Part shown: positions 1 to 11,559 of the stretch, one piece after another | Numbering within the stretch: position 1 is the first letter of the stretch | Layout: every line of letters begins with the position of its first letter | Origin: Desmodus rotundus | Lineage: Eukaryota > Chordata > Mammalia > Chiroptera > Phyllostomidae | Length of the DNA: 64,000 bases | Assembly: GCF_022682495.2 (NCBI RefSeq) | Contig: NC_071392.1 | Location: 70,082,097 to 70,146,096, forward strand | Direction: 5' to 3' | Notes under the pieces: generated by a model | Databases searched by the model: none | Seen by the model: the letters and a program-made list of their open reading frames with translations, nothing else | What the model was told of the DNA's origin: nothing | Made by a program: the position numbers and the translations under genes

Positions 1-66
1 ATTTATGTATTTTTGGAGAGGTAAAGGGAGGGAAAAAGAGAGGGACAGAAACATCAATGTGTGGTT
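1..66 (-). mobile_element. VES-type SINE, tail part, cut by window edge
   Basis: The GA-rich stretch followed by GAAACATCAATGTGTGGTT is the reverse complement of the 3' half of the VES SINE seen complete at 366-566. The tRNA-like head is absent. The sequence runs directly into older L1 sequence. Confidence 0.6.
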
Positions 67-365
67 ATAATGATTTGATATTTGTATACATTATGAAACG
101 ATCACCATAATAATTCTGTTCCTTTACACAGTTAAAAAACTTCTCTTGTGATGAGAACTTTTAAGATTTCTTCTCTTAGCAACTTCCAAATGTGTAATAC
201 AGCATTTTTAGCTATACCCACCAAGTTATACATTGCATTCACATGACTTGTTTTACAACTGAGTTTGTGCCTTTATGTCCCCTTCAGCTATTTCTCCCTC
301 CCCTCCACTTTCGTATTCCCACCTCTGGTGACCACCAATCTCTTCTTTGTATCTATGAGCTTAGT
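67..365 (-). mobile_element. Old L1 3' region (L1MA-like), antisense
   Basis: The run from TGATTTGATATTTGTATACAT through TTGTGATGAGAACTTTTAAGA to the pyrimidine-rich CACCTCTGGTGACCACCAATC block is the familiar antisense 3' untranslated part of middle-aged mammalian L1 (L1MA/MB type). It appears to continue for some 35 bp beyond the SINE at 366-566, so the SINE landed inside it. The exact subfamily needs a consensus alignment. Confidence 0.7.
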
Positions 366-566
366 TTTTTTTAAAACAGATTTTATTTTTAGAGAGAGGG
401 GTAGGGAAGGGAGAAAGAGAGAGAGAGAAACATCAATGTGTGGTTGCCTCTCGAGCGCCCCCTACTGGGGACCTGGCCTGCAACCAAGGCATGTGCCCTG
501 CCTGGGAATCAAACCCTTTGGTTCACAGTCTCGTGCTCAATCCACTAAGCCACACCAGCCAGGGCT
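366..566 (-). mobile_element. VES-type SINE, full length
   Basis: Read on the minus strand it has the tRNA-derived head (CCCTGGCTGGTGTGGCTTAG), a B-box-like GATTCCCAGGCAGGG segment, the inner GGTCCCCAGTAGGGGGCG block, a CT-rich region and an AAAATAAAATCTG tail. The flanks AGTTTTTTTTA and AGTTTTGTTTAG are an imperfect target duplication. It carries a CTCF-like motif on the minus strand at 454-468. Confidence 0.9.
454..468 (-). promoter_or_regulatory. CTCF-like motif inside a VES SINE
   Basis: The minus strand reads CCAGTAGGGGGCGCT, which matches the known CTCF core CCASYAGRKGGCRS at every position. It lies in the conserved inner block of the SINE. Binding is not shown by sequence alone; it depends on flanking zinc-finger contacts and CpG methylation. 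Confidence 0.4.
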
Positions 567-601
567 ATAATTTAAAAGTTTTGTTTAGCCTACACATGTA
601 A

Positions 602-1947
602 AATATTTTATTTTTATTCCATTTAACTTGCTTTCACTTTCCACAATTTTTTTTACTAATCTACAATGTAGTACTAGTTATTTTTACTACTACCACTAAT
701 ATTACTAGGTATCTTTGTTATTTCTATGATTAGCTTCTTATATTAGTATTCCTCAATTGAATTTAATTGATTGTGTGAACTTTTCAACTATTTATGAATT
801 TATTATTGTTTATGTTTTATTAGTGAACCAAAGTATGATTCTTAAAGGAATTTAGTAAGTTGGGTTTGCTTCTAAAATAATACAATTAGAAGGATTAAGT
901 AAAGGGCCTTTGGCATTTCAAATTATATTTTTAAAAATATTTTATGATTATAATATCTATATTATGTTAATTTATAAATTTTAACTGTCAAATTAGATAA
1001 AATTTATACCTTGGTATTTCCTAATGCTATTTTATTTTTGAGTAGTCTGTTAAACATTCTTAAGCAAAAAGGCAATATTAATTTTTTTAGATCAAGTGTC
1101 TAAATTCATGATTACTCAGTCTCCTTCAGGACTTTATATCTAAGTAGATTTAATTTTTACAGATCTCTTTCCCTACATGGGAAAATTTTTTTTTTTTTTA
1201 AATCTAGAATGTCTTCAGATAAGTCACAAATAAAAAGGTTTTTCATTAACTAGGCAGTATGATGAGGACTATACAAAATGTGGATTTGGATACACCAACA
1301 AATCTCTGCAGCTAAATGTCTTATTTCATGTAAATATTATCAGGTTAAGCAAAAGTACCGAGCAAAACATTCTGAAATCTTCCCATAATGTGTTCATCTT
1401 AAATATAAAAATGTATGAATTTTAAAATCTTGAAAATTTTATGAGCTCAATTACAAGAGTATTGTAGTGAACTGAAGAACTCAAGGTCATGCAAATAAGA
1501 TATCTCGCATAAACTGCAAATCACTTATTTTATCAGTTACATATATATTATCAACATTATATTTTAGATGGGACCAGTGAAGCAAAAGATATTGAAAAGG
1601 TATCAGTTTTCATCTAGATGTTACATGACAGAGACAACACTAATTGAAAAGCTCATTAAATCAAAAGAATTTTCATTACATTAAGGAACCCCCAGATGTT
1701 AAAGATGGTATTAAAAATTAAAATTTCTTAAAAATCATTCTTGAAAGAACACTGTTTTATAGAAAAATATCCAAACTACTGAGGGTTAATATGCTCTGTG
1801 GTAGAAGAAAGCCACGAAACAAGGCATCACACAAACGGGGTGTTTACGTTCTGCACTGACAGGAATATGCAAAGGCTTTGACATCAAGAGCATATTCTGA
1901 AAAGCCTGCAATTCAGTTAGCATTCAGTTTTCTTCCAAAAAAGCCAC
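602..1947. other. AT-rich stretch, nothing recognised
   Basis: Low-GC sequence with short A and T runs. I see no repeat with clear boundaries, no exon-like frame and no RNA gene. Decayed repeats too old to recognise by eye are likely. Confidence 0.5.
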
Positions 1948-4487
1948 CTTTTAAAAATTTTATTTATTTTATTGTATTTTATTGATTATGTTATTACAGT
2001 TGTCCCAATTTTGTCCCCTTTTTCCCCTCCATGAAGTACCCCCCAGTCCCTCAGGCAATCCCCATACCATTGTTCATGTCCACAGGTTCTTATCATTGTT
2101 CAAGTCCATACTTCTTTGGCTAGTCCATTTCCTACACTGTATTTTACATCCCCATGGTATTCTGTAGCTACCAATTTGTACTTCCTAATCCCCTCACCTC
2201 TTCACCCATTCCCCCAAACCTCTCTCCTATCTAGCAACCAAAACATTGTCCATATCCATGATTCTGTCTCTAATCTTCTTGTTTGATAGGTATGTATTTA
2301 TTGCCATTTTACTGTTCATAGTTGTGATAATCTTTTCTTAAATAAGTGCCTTTCATATTTCATATAATAAGGGTTTGGTGATGATGAACTCCTTTTTTCT
2401 TGTTTTGGGAAGCTCTTTCTTTTCCCTTTGATGATAAATGATATCTTTGCTGGGTAGAGCAATCTGGGCTGTAGGTCCCTACTTTTCACGACTGAGGATT
2501 TCTTGCCATCCCTTCTAGCCTGCAAAGTTTCTTTTGAGAAATCAGCTGATAGTCTTATGGTAACTAACTTCTGTAGGAAACTAACTTCTTTTCTCTTCCT
2601 GCTTTTAAGAGTCTCTTTTAATCTTTAACCTTTGACATTTTAATTATGATGTCTTGAGGTGAACCTCTTTGCATCCATCTTGTTTGGGTCTCTCTCTGCT
2701 TCCTGGACTTGCATATCTACTTCCATCACCAAATTAGGGAAGTTTTCATTTTTTCAAATGTATTTCCAATTTCTTGCTCTTTCTCTTCTCCTTTTGGCCA
2801 CCTATGATATGAATGTTGGAACACTTGAAGTTGTCCCAGAGGTTGCTTATACCATCCTCGTTTTGAGGGATTCTTTTTTCTTGTTGTTCTGATCTGTTTT
2901 TGCTTCCTTATGGTCCAAATCATTGATTTGAATCTCAGCTTTATTCACTCTATGTTGTTTTCCTATAAATTATTATTTATTTCAATTAGTGTATCCTTCA
3001 TTTCTGACTGGATTTTTTTAATGCTGTTGAGGTCCTCACTAAGTTCCTCAAGCATCTTTAAAACCAGTGTTTTGTACTCTACATCTGATAGATTGCTTAT
3101 CTCCATTTTGCTTATCTCCATTTTGTTTAGTTCTTTTTCTACAGTTTTGATCTGTGCTTTCTTTTGGGCCATGTATCCTTGCTCATTTTGGCAGCCTTCC
3201 TGTGTTTGTTTCTATGTATTAGGTAGAGCTGTTATGACTCCCTCTCTTGGTATCCTGGCCTAATGTAGTAGGTATACTGTAGGGTACAGTGGCACAGCCT
3301 CCCCTATTACCCAAGCTGCATACCCAAGGTGTGTCTTTCATGTGGGCTGAGTACACCTTCCTCCTGTAGTGGAGCCTTGGTTGGTGTTGGCAGGTCAATG
3401 GGAGGGATTTACCCAGGTCAGTCAGTTGCTGACTGACTGTGGTCAGTCAAAGTGATCACAGCCAATTCTTACCACCAACCTCTGCCCTCCATGGAGGATG
3501 AGCTGTGCAGGGACTGGGTGGTGGTGGTCCAACATAATCTGTAGCTGTCCACTGAATGCACAGGTCCTAGGGTTCCCCCAGGTGGTGTAAAGCAAGTCAG
3601 CCCCAACCTGTGTTTGGCCCAGAGCCACCCAGCATGACCTATAAAGCAATCTGAGATTGCTAGGCTTGGAGACTCCCAAGTGAAAACAAGCTGTAAGTCT
3701 AGGCTGGCTGCTGCTAGTGTTTTGCCTGGAGCCACTGAGCAAGGGGTAAGGGGGCTGAGGGCTCACTGAGGCCAGCTATTGCCTATTTGAAAGGATTCAT
3801 ATGGAAAAGCTACTGTTAACAGCTGTAAGTTGGGTGGGACAGAGCCTCAGGGGGACTCCAGGGTGGGGCAACAGTGTCAGCCACATTGATGGAGTCTCAG
3901 ATAAGGCACCTGCCTGTTGGCTCTATGGCTTAGCCCACCTTTCTGTCTGTGAGAAAGCTGCCCCCCAGATTTTGCCTTAGTGCCAGACACTTCAGTTTCT
4001 CCCTGTATAGCACTGGTGCCTTTCAAGCTGCTGCTCTACTGCTGGAGCTCAGGGGGGGTGAGTCTGAGTAGGTGAGTCAATTTCTGGGTTCTTTAAAAGG
4101 AAATGCTTGGGAGTCCAGAAGTTTCTTCCACCAAATCAATCCCTGCTGGGTTTTGTAGCCAGAAGTTATAGGAACTTATCTTCCTGGCACTGGTACCCTG
4201 GGCTGGGATGCCTGGTGTAGGGCTGAGACTCCTAACTCCTGAGATATCCCTTCCCAATTTTTATCCAACACAAGTATATGTGGCACCAGCCCATTTGGTG
4301 TATCCACCTCCCCCCCATCAGTCTGGATGGATGAGGTTTCTTTAATTCCATAGTTATTAGACTTTCATTCAACTCGATTTATGCCATTTCTATGTGATGA
4401 TTGTTCTATAATTTAGTTGTAATTTTGATGTGGTTGTGTGAGGAAGCAAGCCGTGTTTATCTATGCCACCATCTTGACTTCGAGTCC
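1948..4487 (-). mobile_element. ORF1-only LINE-1 (half-L1/HAL1-like), copy B
   Basis: Read on the minus strand it starts near 4487 with AAGTCAAGATGGTGGCATAG, the same type of start as the copies at 17.7 and 40.36 kb. It has a GC-rich 5' untranslated region of about 1.3 kb and a broken ORF1 (3172 down to about 2320). It then passes directly into a 3' region ending GGGACAACTGTAATAACATAATC-AATAAA plus an A-rich tail. No endonuclease or reverse transcriptase sequence lies between ORF1 and the tail. The flanks TCCAAAAAAGCC and TCCCAAAGAAGTC may be a decayed target duplication. The alternative is an L1 that lost ORF2 by a private deletion. Confidence 0.7.
2320..3172 (-). pseudogene. LINE-1 ORF1 protein remnant, copy B
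   Basis: ORF1p is the L1 RNA-binding chaperone, with a coiled coil, an RRM and a C-terminal domain. On the minus strand the frame opens with MAQKKAQIKT and shows the typical N-terminal motif EISNLSDVEYKTLVLKMLEEL (residues about 24-44). It then shifts frame. The C-terminal domain signature DLQPRLLYPAKISF is readable around 2454-2500 in another frame. Frameshifts and stops rule out an intact product. It is part of the ORF1-only element around it. Confidence 0.75.
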
Positions 4488-7400
4488 CAAAGAAGTCTTC
4501 TTATAGAAGTTTCCCTGGATTCCACATGAGATTATGTCAACAAAACAGTGAATATAATACAAGCTGCTGTTATCCATTCTGTTTTCAGCTTCATGTAAAC
4601 AAAGAGGATCAGAGCATCAATTTCTTCTTCTTTCCTATGACAGAATACTGACGGTACAGAAAAGTTTAGTAAAGAGTTTATGAGATAAAGGTGATTTATT
4701 TATTTTTGAAAATTGTCAAAACTTTACTTTCACCTTGCAGATCTACTGTTGGATAGTAACTGACTCCAAAAGGTGGCTAACTTAATTAACACTAGAGCAC
4801 CAGAATGAACTAACTGAAAGTTACAAGGGATGCATAATTGTGTATTAACCAACAAACTACTGGGCCTAAAATAAAGCTTATGGAATCAAAACAAAAATTT
4901 AATGTCAGAAAAGTGAGGATAAAATAAGCCCTGTACAAGTAGTTGGAGTTATCATTTGAATCTTAACAGAGCAACATGTTAAGTATGCTAAAGAATAAAA
5001 TCATTATTTTAAAATTCTGTGAGAGTTCAATTTGATTTGAAATTCATTTGTATTACAAAAGTAATGTATGTACAACATCCACTAATGAAAAGGGAGATAT
5101 TAGATTTAAAGGATAACTGTACCCTTAATATAATTGAATTACCAAATGCGTTGATGTTTTTGCACGTCAAAATCATATATTGTATAAGGCACAAGTTCTT
5201 TCCTCAAATCCCATACGGATGGCCCGATCTCCTCCAGTTTGTACCCCACAACGCAGTACAGACAGCACTGCCGTATCATACTACTCCAGCAGGGCATCTT
5301 TCATACTGCATAAATGCAAACTGTACATCCTAGACTGTGCTACAAGGCAGCCCTCTATTATATTGATGACCCTTTTTCAGTGTGTTCCAGCACATAGGTG
5401 GGAAAGCTCTAAAACATGGCCAAAGAGCGGCTACCAGCTTCTGTTAAAGTAAGTTTGAAAAATATTCCTAAGTGCCCTGTACTGCAATAAATGTAGCATC
5501 ACTGACCTCTATATGGCAATACAGGAAGGGGATGGTAATGCCCCTGACTGAGGTTCACTTGACTAAGCTCAGAATTTTAGTTTCTGGTCTACATGCTTTG
5601 TAGTGATTCATGTTACAATATTAGGCATTCCTGATGTACATGTCCTGAAACATTAGCTGAAATTCGAAAAAAGTATTGAACAATCTTCTTATAGTAATGC
5701 TGTTGTTTGGACATTCAATCTCTAGATGAATATTTTAAAAACAACTTACAAGCAACTATTACATATATGTAGATTAGGAGAAATAAAGAAATATAATTTT
5801 ATTACTTTAAGGAAAAAAAAATACACACAAAGGTTAGTCATTACTCAATGCTCATGCAGAACAGGATCCATTTTAAAATAAAAGCAAAGTTATGAAAGGC
5901 TTATGTAGGCCAGATCCTGGTAGCCTGGTGATCTCCTGAGTATATTCACATAGTTCAGAGAGAAAAAATTAAGATCAGCAGAAGCATGAGATAGTCACAC
6001 AAGAATAGATACAATTTCCCAAAATATTTTATTTTCCTATTAAAATGCTAAATTTAAGTTTCAAAAACCATCATTTGACAAAATGACATTCAGGACCTAA
6101 TATTTACCTAATAAAGAAGCATCAAATCTATCATTAGAAGCAAAAGGAAACCCAAACACAAGTTTGTTTTCCTTTTCTCTTTGTTAATTAACTTCCTTGT
6201 AATTTTAAGGTCTTCGATTATAGTCTCAGTTATCTACATACATCTATTACATTCCTGTGCCCATGAAATTAGGAGTTCCTTTTGGTTGAAAACTGCCAGA
6301 TCTCATTCATTTTTAATTTGTTTCTCCAATAAATAAATTTCTCACTCCTTCTAGAGTTATGTACTCACCCTCAGCAGAAGAAATAAAGGATCAGGCTGCA
6401 AATAAAGCACATTTTTTAGAGGATAAAGTAAAATACAAAAAAAAAAAATTCTTTGTAATCATTCACACTAAGATTCTTACAAATATTTTCATGTGCATTC
6501 TAATGACCACCAAAGTGAATCAGAGCAAATGCAATCTTGCAACTTATAATGAAAAGCACAAAGATTTTTAAAATAGTATTTTTGTAGTATATCCCAAATG
6601 CTGAAATTGAGAGCCTGATTTAGGTATAGACAACATAAAATATAGTGCCTATGCCTCTTAAAAGGATTTCCTACTCAAAATATACTAAGTTGTTGCCAGT
6701 TTTTATATAATCATATCGAGTCATCTTTATCACGCTTAAAAGAATATGAAACAACAGGGGACATGGGGCAAAAGCTTGTTAAATCCAAAGGAAGATGTTA
6801 TTTACATATGTTTACTGACCTTTCCCTAAGCAGAGCTGATGCTAAGCCACCTTTCAAATTTAGAAAGAATTGAGTTCATTCAATTAATTTTGTTTTCTAC
6901 CATGGAAACCTTTGGGACTAAAAAGCAAAGTCATAGCTGCAAATCATCAATGTTTCTTAAACCAATTTTTATCAACATAGTTCAGGGGGTGGGACAATTG
7001 CCAAGAAAAAAATGATCTCTAAGGTTAATACATTTAATGAGTACATTTGTTTAGAAGGGAAAATTTTTCTTAACACAGACTAAAAATAGTGTCTAAGGAC
7101 TTTCTCATTTCAGGAAAAAAAAACAAAAAACTAAAGACTTTAAAGGAAAAAAGGGGCCAAGGAATCCAGTAGTTTCAGAGCAGAAAACCACAGTCAGTGA
7201 AGTTGAAAAAAAAAAATTCACTATATTCCCACTAAATGGATTATCACAGTCTATAATCTTAGGAAGCATCACCAACAGCAATGTAGAGCTTTTCTTATTT
7301 GGGTTTGGTTACTATCTGAAAATGAGGATCCAATGATATAATAAAATTATGGCTCTGACAGTTATTTTATTAAAGACACAGATAAAAGATAGATTGAAAT

Positions 7401-7989
7401 GCAAAGGTCAGAGAAGAAATTGAAAAAACATTTTAATACAGTTATATTTCTAATTTTTTTCAAGTACCAGGAGAAAAAAAATACTAGTTTGGTACATTCA
7501 TTATGCAAATGACATGGTAAATAAAGGAGTATGGTAGGGGTAGTTTTCTGAATTCTCAGAAATCATGTGGGGTTTCATTAGACATTTGATACTTCTGAAA
7601 ATTCTGTAGAAAAGCTTAATTTCATTAGACTACACAGTCACTGAACTGATTTATACAGGAACTTAATAATTTTAATGCATTAACTGTGTGTCATTCAGAA
7701 ATGAGTTTGTAGAAATGCAGAATTCTTTCTTGCCTGGACCTCTGCTACTAATCCAATTGTCACCATTTCTAAAGAAAACTACTTATGTTTATAATTTGAT
7801 TTTAATATTACTTTGTCTAATTATATTCAAAGTACATGGAAACATTTAAAGCCAGTAGCTGAGGAAAAATCAAACTCTAAATAAGAATTCCTTGAGTGAT
7901 CATATATAACAAGGTAACTACTGTTCATATAAATATGAAACTAATTCAGAATTTCAGTCACAAGTTTGATTTGTGCATGTGTATACATA
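4488..7989. other. Unassigned sequence, 3.5 kb
   Basis: AT-rich sequence without a repeat I can name. The part at about 5015-5560 is less AT-rich, contains several CpGs and two overlapping frames of 104 and 90 codons, and does not resemble any mobile element here; it is discussed as a finding. No initiator context, splice pair or protein motif supports a gene call. Confidence 0.4.
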
Positions 7990-8661
7990 AGGTCTGTCCA
8001 GAAAAAGTCCAGCCATTGTTAATATAACGAGAATGGTTTGTGAGATATTGATGTAACCTTGTAGCCAAGAAGAGTGAACTGGAATGCACACATGTGAACG
8101 ACGACGACTTCACTGTGCTAGTCAGTGGGGGAAGTAGATGCTGTTGAGTGACCATGTATACTGGGTCGCCATTGCATTTAAAATGACTGAGCAAGTACAG
8201 CAACAAATGTGCATCAAATTTTGCATTAAGCTTCAACATTCTTCCCTGGAAACTATTTGGATGATTCACAAGGGTGCAACCATGGGCAACTGGTGATTGG
8301 CAGATTCATCACAACCAACTTGCTGGCTCATGCATCACATCTCACGACGGCAAAACATCAAATCAACCGGGTGACTCAGCCCCTCTACAGCCTAGATTTG
8401 GTGCCCTGAGACTTCTGGCTTTTCCCAAAACTATAATAACTTTTGAAAGGGAAGAGATTTCAGACCATCGATGAGATTCAGGAAAGTAAGACAGGGCAGC
8501 TGATGGCAATTGGGAGAACTGTGTGAGGTCCCAAGGTGCCTACTTTGAAGGGAACTGAGGTGTCATTGTCCTATGTGTAATGTTTCTATTATCTTGTATC
8601 TTTTTTAATAAATGTCTCTATTTTTCATATTACATTGCTGGATACCTCTGGACAAGCCTCA
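7990..8661 (+). mobile_element. Mariner DNA transposon, internally deleted
   Basis: The terminal inverted repeats are AGGTCTGTCCAGAAAAAGTCC at the left and the complement of GAGGCTTGTCCAGAGGTATCC at the right. TA dinucleotides flank both ends, as expected for Tc1/mariner. The element is about 670 bp against roughly 1.3 kb for an intact mariner. Coding remnants of both transposase ends survive (separate entry). It is non-autonomous and dead. Confidence 0.85.
8183..8500 (+). pseudogene. Mariner transposase, N- and C-terminal remnants fused by deletion
   Basis: From 8183 the frame reads MTEQVQQQMCIKFCIKL, the start of a mariner transposase. After about 30 residues the sequence jumps to the C-terminal catalytic region. 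There, QPLYSLDLVP-stop-DFWLFPK (about 8378-8433) corresponds to the YSPDLAPCDFWLFPKL signature that holds the third catalytic aspartate. The middle, including the first two catalytic aspartates, is gone and stops are present, so no active enzyme is made. Confidence 0.8.
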
Positions 8662-8789
8662 TATGTGAGTATATATAACAATTATATGTATATAGGTATA
8701 TACGTAATGTGAGTAATTTAAATAGAGAATATAATGGAATCAACATGTATATGTAGCCATATACAATGGTATATATACAGTGGTATATA

Positions 8790-9019
8790 TATGAGGACTG
8801 CCTATTCACTCAGTCATTTTGAATGGAACACCCACACAGCACACATGCTCACTCAATAGCGTCTACCACTCCCACTGGCTAGTACAGTGAAGTCATCACT
8901 GTTCACACATGCACATTCCAATCCACTCTCCTTGGCTGCCAGGTTACATCAACAATGTGCAAACCATTCTCATTATATTAACAAGAGCTGGACTTTTTTT
9001 AGACAGAGCTCACTCATAT
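8790..9019 (-). mobile_element. Second mariner derivative (MITE-like), inverted
   Basis: Read on the minus strand from about 9019 it aligns along some 200 bp with the 5' part of the element at 7990: TCTGTC...AAAAGTCCAGC, then TTGTTAATATAATGAGAATGG, then CAGCCAAGGAGAGTGGA. It reaches the ATGACTGAG start-codon region. It then ends near GGCAGTCCTCATATA, which resembles the right terminal repeat. This looks like a short deletion derivative. It lies tail to tail with the first copy across a TA-rich spacer (8662-8789). Confidence 0.75.
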
Positions 9020-9193
9020 TATGATCAATAGGCAACTTGTACAATTACCTTATCAGCTGTGTATGTAAAATGTATTATTAAGCACTATGTAATTAAGCAA
9101 ACAAATTGTTTGATTTAGGAAAAACAGAAGAAAGGAAGGAAATATAGTATTGTACAACAATCCTCAGTTGTGAGTATCTGTATATAAATATAT

Positions 9194-9711
9194 TGTCAGG
9201 AAGAAGGAAATCCTCCCCTCTACCCTCCTGAGCTCTTATGGCTGGACTAATAATAAAACTGACACAAGATCACATTAAGAGTAGAAAAAACAACTTAATA
9301 TGAGCACACAAGAGATCATAGATGATGCTCCTGAAATTACAAACTGGCCAGCTTTTTATACTTTGTAGAAAAAGAAACAATAAATTTGTGAAGAAATGAA
9401 AAGGACAAATGAACTTTAATTGGGGGTTCTCATTAGTGAGGACTCTAAACAAAATTTGGGCTTAGGTAATAAATTAGTAAAGGACTAATGAGGTTTGTTT
9501 ATGTAAGCTTTTCGGCCCTGGATTTCTTAACTTTAGCCATAAGGGTGTCTTCTCATAGCTTCTCCTAGAGCAAGGAGGGCACCTTTCACCAGGGAGATTT
9601 ATTTCCTGCAATGAAGGAGACAAGAGATTGCCAACATCCCCTTCTTGAACTAACTGCTTGTCAAGTAATTTTAATGAGTTATCTGGGGGCAGCTTGCCCT
9701 GGGCCCTGACA
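9194..9711 (-). mobile_element. Solo LTR of an endogenous retrovirus, with target duplication
   Basis: The sequence begins TGTCAGG and ends CCCTGACA, giving the TG...CA ends of a long terminal repeat. Identical ATATAT hexamers flank it at 9188-9193 and 9712-9717. Minus orientation is suggested by a TATAAAAAG box (complement at about 9352-9360) upstream of a TTTTATTATTAG segment. No internal retroviral sequence adjoins, so it is a solo LTR. The AT-rich duplication could be partly chance. Confidence 0.7.
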
Positions 9712-10719
9712 ATATATTTAGATTATATATAGTTACATATAAATATATTCAAATAAGGACTGTCAAAGAGTGAGGAAATACTCTAGTATAAAAGAAAAAT
9801 CAAAACAAATAGAAAAAGGCAACTTGGAAGCAACAGACTATGCAGAAAAGCAGCAACAAACCCATCAATATAGCTGAAATATAAAAGATATAACATGAAA
9901 CAGAATACAGAGCTATAAAAATATTCAGATAATAAAAATGTTCTTCAAAACTAAAAATAAGATAGCAGAAATGAAGTAATCCGTAGAGGGGTTGGAAGAT
10001 ATAAAGTTCAAGAAATCCCTCAGAAGGTAGAGATGAAAAGGAAGTGATATGGACACAAAGGAAAAGATACATCAATTAGAAGACTAGCTATGACTAGCCA
10101 ATACCAGTCCAATACCAGCCTAACTGGAAATCCAGAGAATGAGCAGAGAAAGCTGAAAAGCAAATCAGCAATAATTCAAGAAAATCTCCCAGGAAGGAAG
10201 CACTTGAATTTCCAGATTAAGAAGGCTGAGTTCTCAGCACAGAGGGTAAAATTAACATGAATCAAAGCACATCATTGTAATAAAAAGATGAGGAATAAGA
10301 ACAGCTTCACACTCTTTACCAGAAACTAAGACAACAAAGCAGAGGCTCTAAAAACTTAAAATTCTTTCACCAAAGTATCAACTGGGTGGGTGAGTAAGGA
10401 TAGAGTTTTCAAAATTCAAGAATTTAGAAAATATTCCTCACACGAACCACCACCTCTCAGGTTACTGTTGAAGGATGTGTTTCATCAAAATGAGATACCC
10501 CACCAAAAACCAGAAGGACGATGTTACAGAAAACAGAAGCTTCAACCTAGAAGCAAGGGGACGGGAATTCCCCAAATGATAACAGAGAACTCAGGATGAG
10601 AGGTATGTACCAGCCAGAGGGGCAATCGTGTTCAGACTGGAGCCCTGTGACTCAAAAAGCCGGTTTGTTAAGGGCTGTCATCATAGTGCACTAGGCTGTC
10701 ATACCTTCTTTTTAACCTG

Positions 10720-10720
<1 letters not shown>

Positions 10721-10755
<35 letters not shown>
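10721..10755 (+). repeat. (AGC)n trinucleotide microsatellite
   Basis: Eleven uninterrupted AGC units plus AG, followed by an imperfect TAG-rich run (TAGTGATAGTAGTAG). It is non-coding, within an old LINE relic. Confidence 0.97.
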
Positions 10756-10759
<4 letters not shown>

Positions 10760-10983
10760 GATAGTAGTAGCGGTTGTTTTTATTTTATTAGAGAATGTGT
10801 TCCACCAAAATAAGGAAAACACCAAGAAGGAGGATAGTAAATCTAGGTAACAGGGAAAATGACCCAGAAAAGACAAAGGGATACCCAGGACAACAGAGTA
10901 AAGTGAAGTTTCAGGAAGACCAAGAGGGCAGCCTTCAGAGTAATCAGTCTGGATAGTAGATGGAGGTCTCCAGAGAGATGAAA

Positions 10984-10984
<1 letters not shown>

Positions 10985-11026
<42 letters not shown>
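10985..11026 (+). repeat. (CA)n dinucleotide microsatellite
   Basis: An uninterrupted (CA)21 tract. It is the source of spurious cysteine/valine-rich frames on the minus strand. Confidence 0.97.
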
Positions 11027-11030
<4 letters not shown>

Positions 11031-11220
11031 CAGAAAAGTTGTGTTCCTGAACATGGCCAACCTCTGTGGAAAGCTGTGTTGAGAGGCTTTTTGATTGTGT
11101 AGAAAATTTTGCAAATGTTACAGTGAAAACTGAACAAAGGAATAAACAAGTCATCATACGCTTCAGGAAAAAGAAAATGAAGAAAATGCAATCATGCTGC
11201 ATCACAATTCCCAGTTGAGA

Positions 11221-11559
11221 ATAATATTTGCATATTCATAAGACTATATAGTGAATAGTGATGTGAGAAAAAATTACTACAACTCTATGGGAGTAATAAG
11301 ATGAGGGATGGGAAGGAAAGAGCATAGTAGGATAACAGCACCGAATCCTAAACCAGGATGACAGGCAATCAGTAGAGAATGGCTAACACTGATCAATCCA
11401 ATTACATCAGTATATGACCATTATTTAGAAATATGGGCATGTGTAATTGTCAGAAGAAACAGGAAAGAGCAAAAATAGATATATGTGGAGATAACACTCT
11501 AAGTAACATATCCATAACCAAAAAGCACTGTGTCACACACATACATTCAAAATGTAAAC
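11221..11559. other. Nothing recognised
   Basis: AT-rich sequence between the HAL1-like region and an L2 end. No feature can be supported. Confidence 0.5.

Larger units (their letters stand above)
9790..11220 (+). mobile_element. Ancient HAL1/L1ME-like ORF1 region
   Basis: The GAAGCAAGGGGACGGGAATTC segment, the repeated GTTTCATCAAAATGAG / GTTCCACCAAAATAAGG motifs (near 10480 and 10800) and the CAAAATTCAAGAATTTAG region match the end of ORF1 and the downstream part of old mammalian HAL1/L1ME elements. Frames are broken throughout. Two simple repeats have grown inside it: (AGC)n at 10721 and (CA)n at 10985. Boundaries are approximate. Confidence 0.55.

Noticed and set aside
5019..5452. A protein-coding exon
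   Set aside because: Two frames overlap with no domain, codon bias or clear splice-site pair; kept only as a candidate conserved segment.
10712..11205. Minus-strand frames of 103 and 120 codons with Ala or Cys/Val runs
   Set aside because: They are translations of the (AGC)n and (CA)n repeats in an old LINE.
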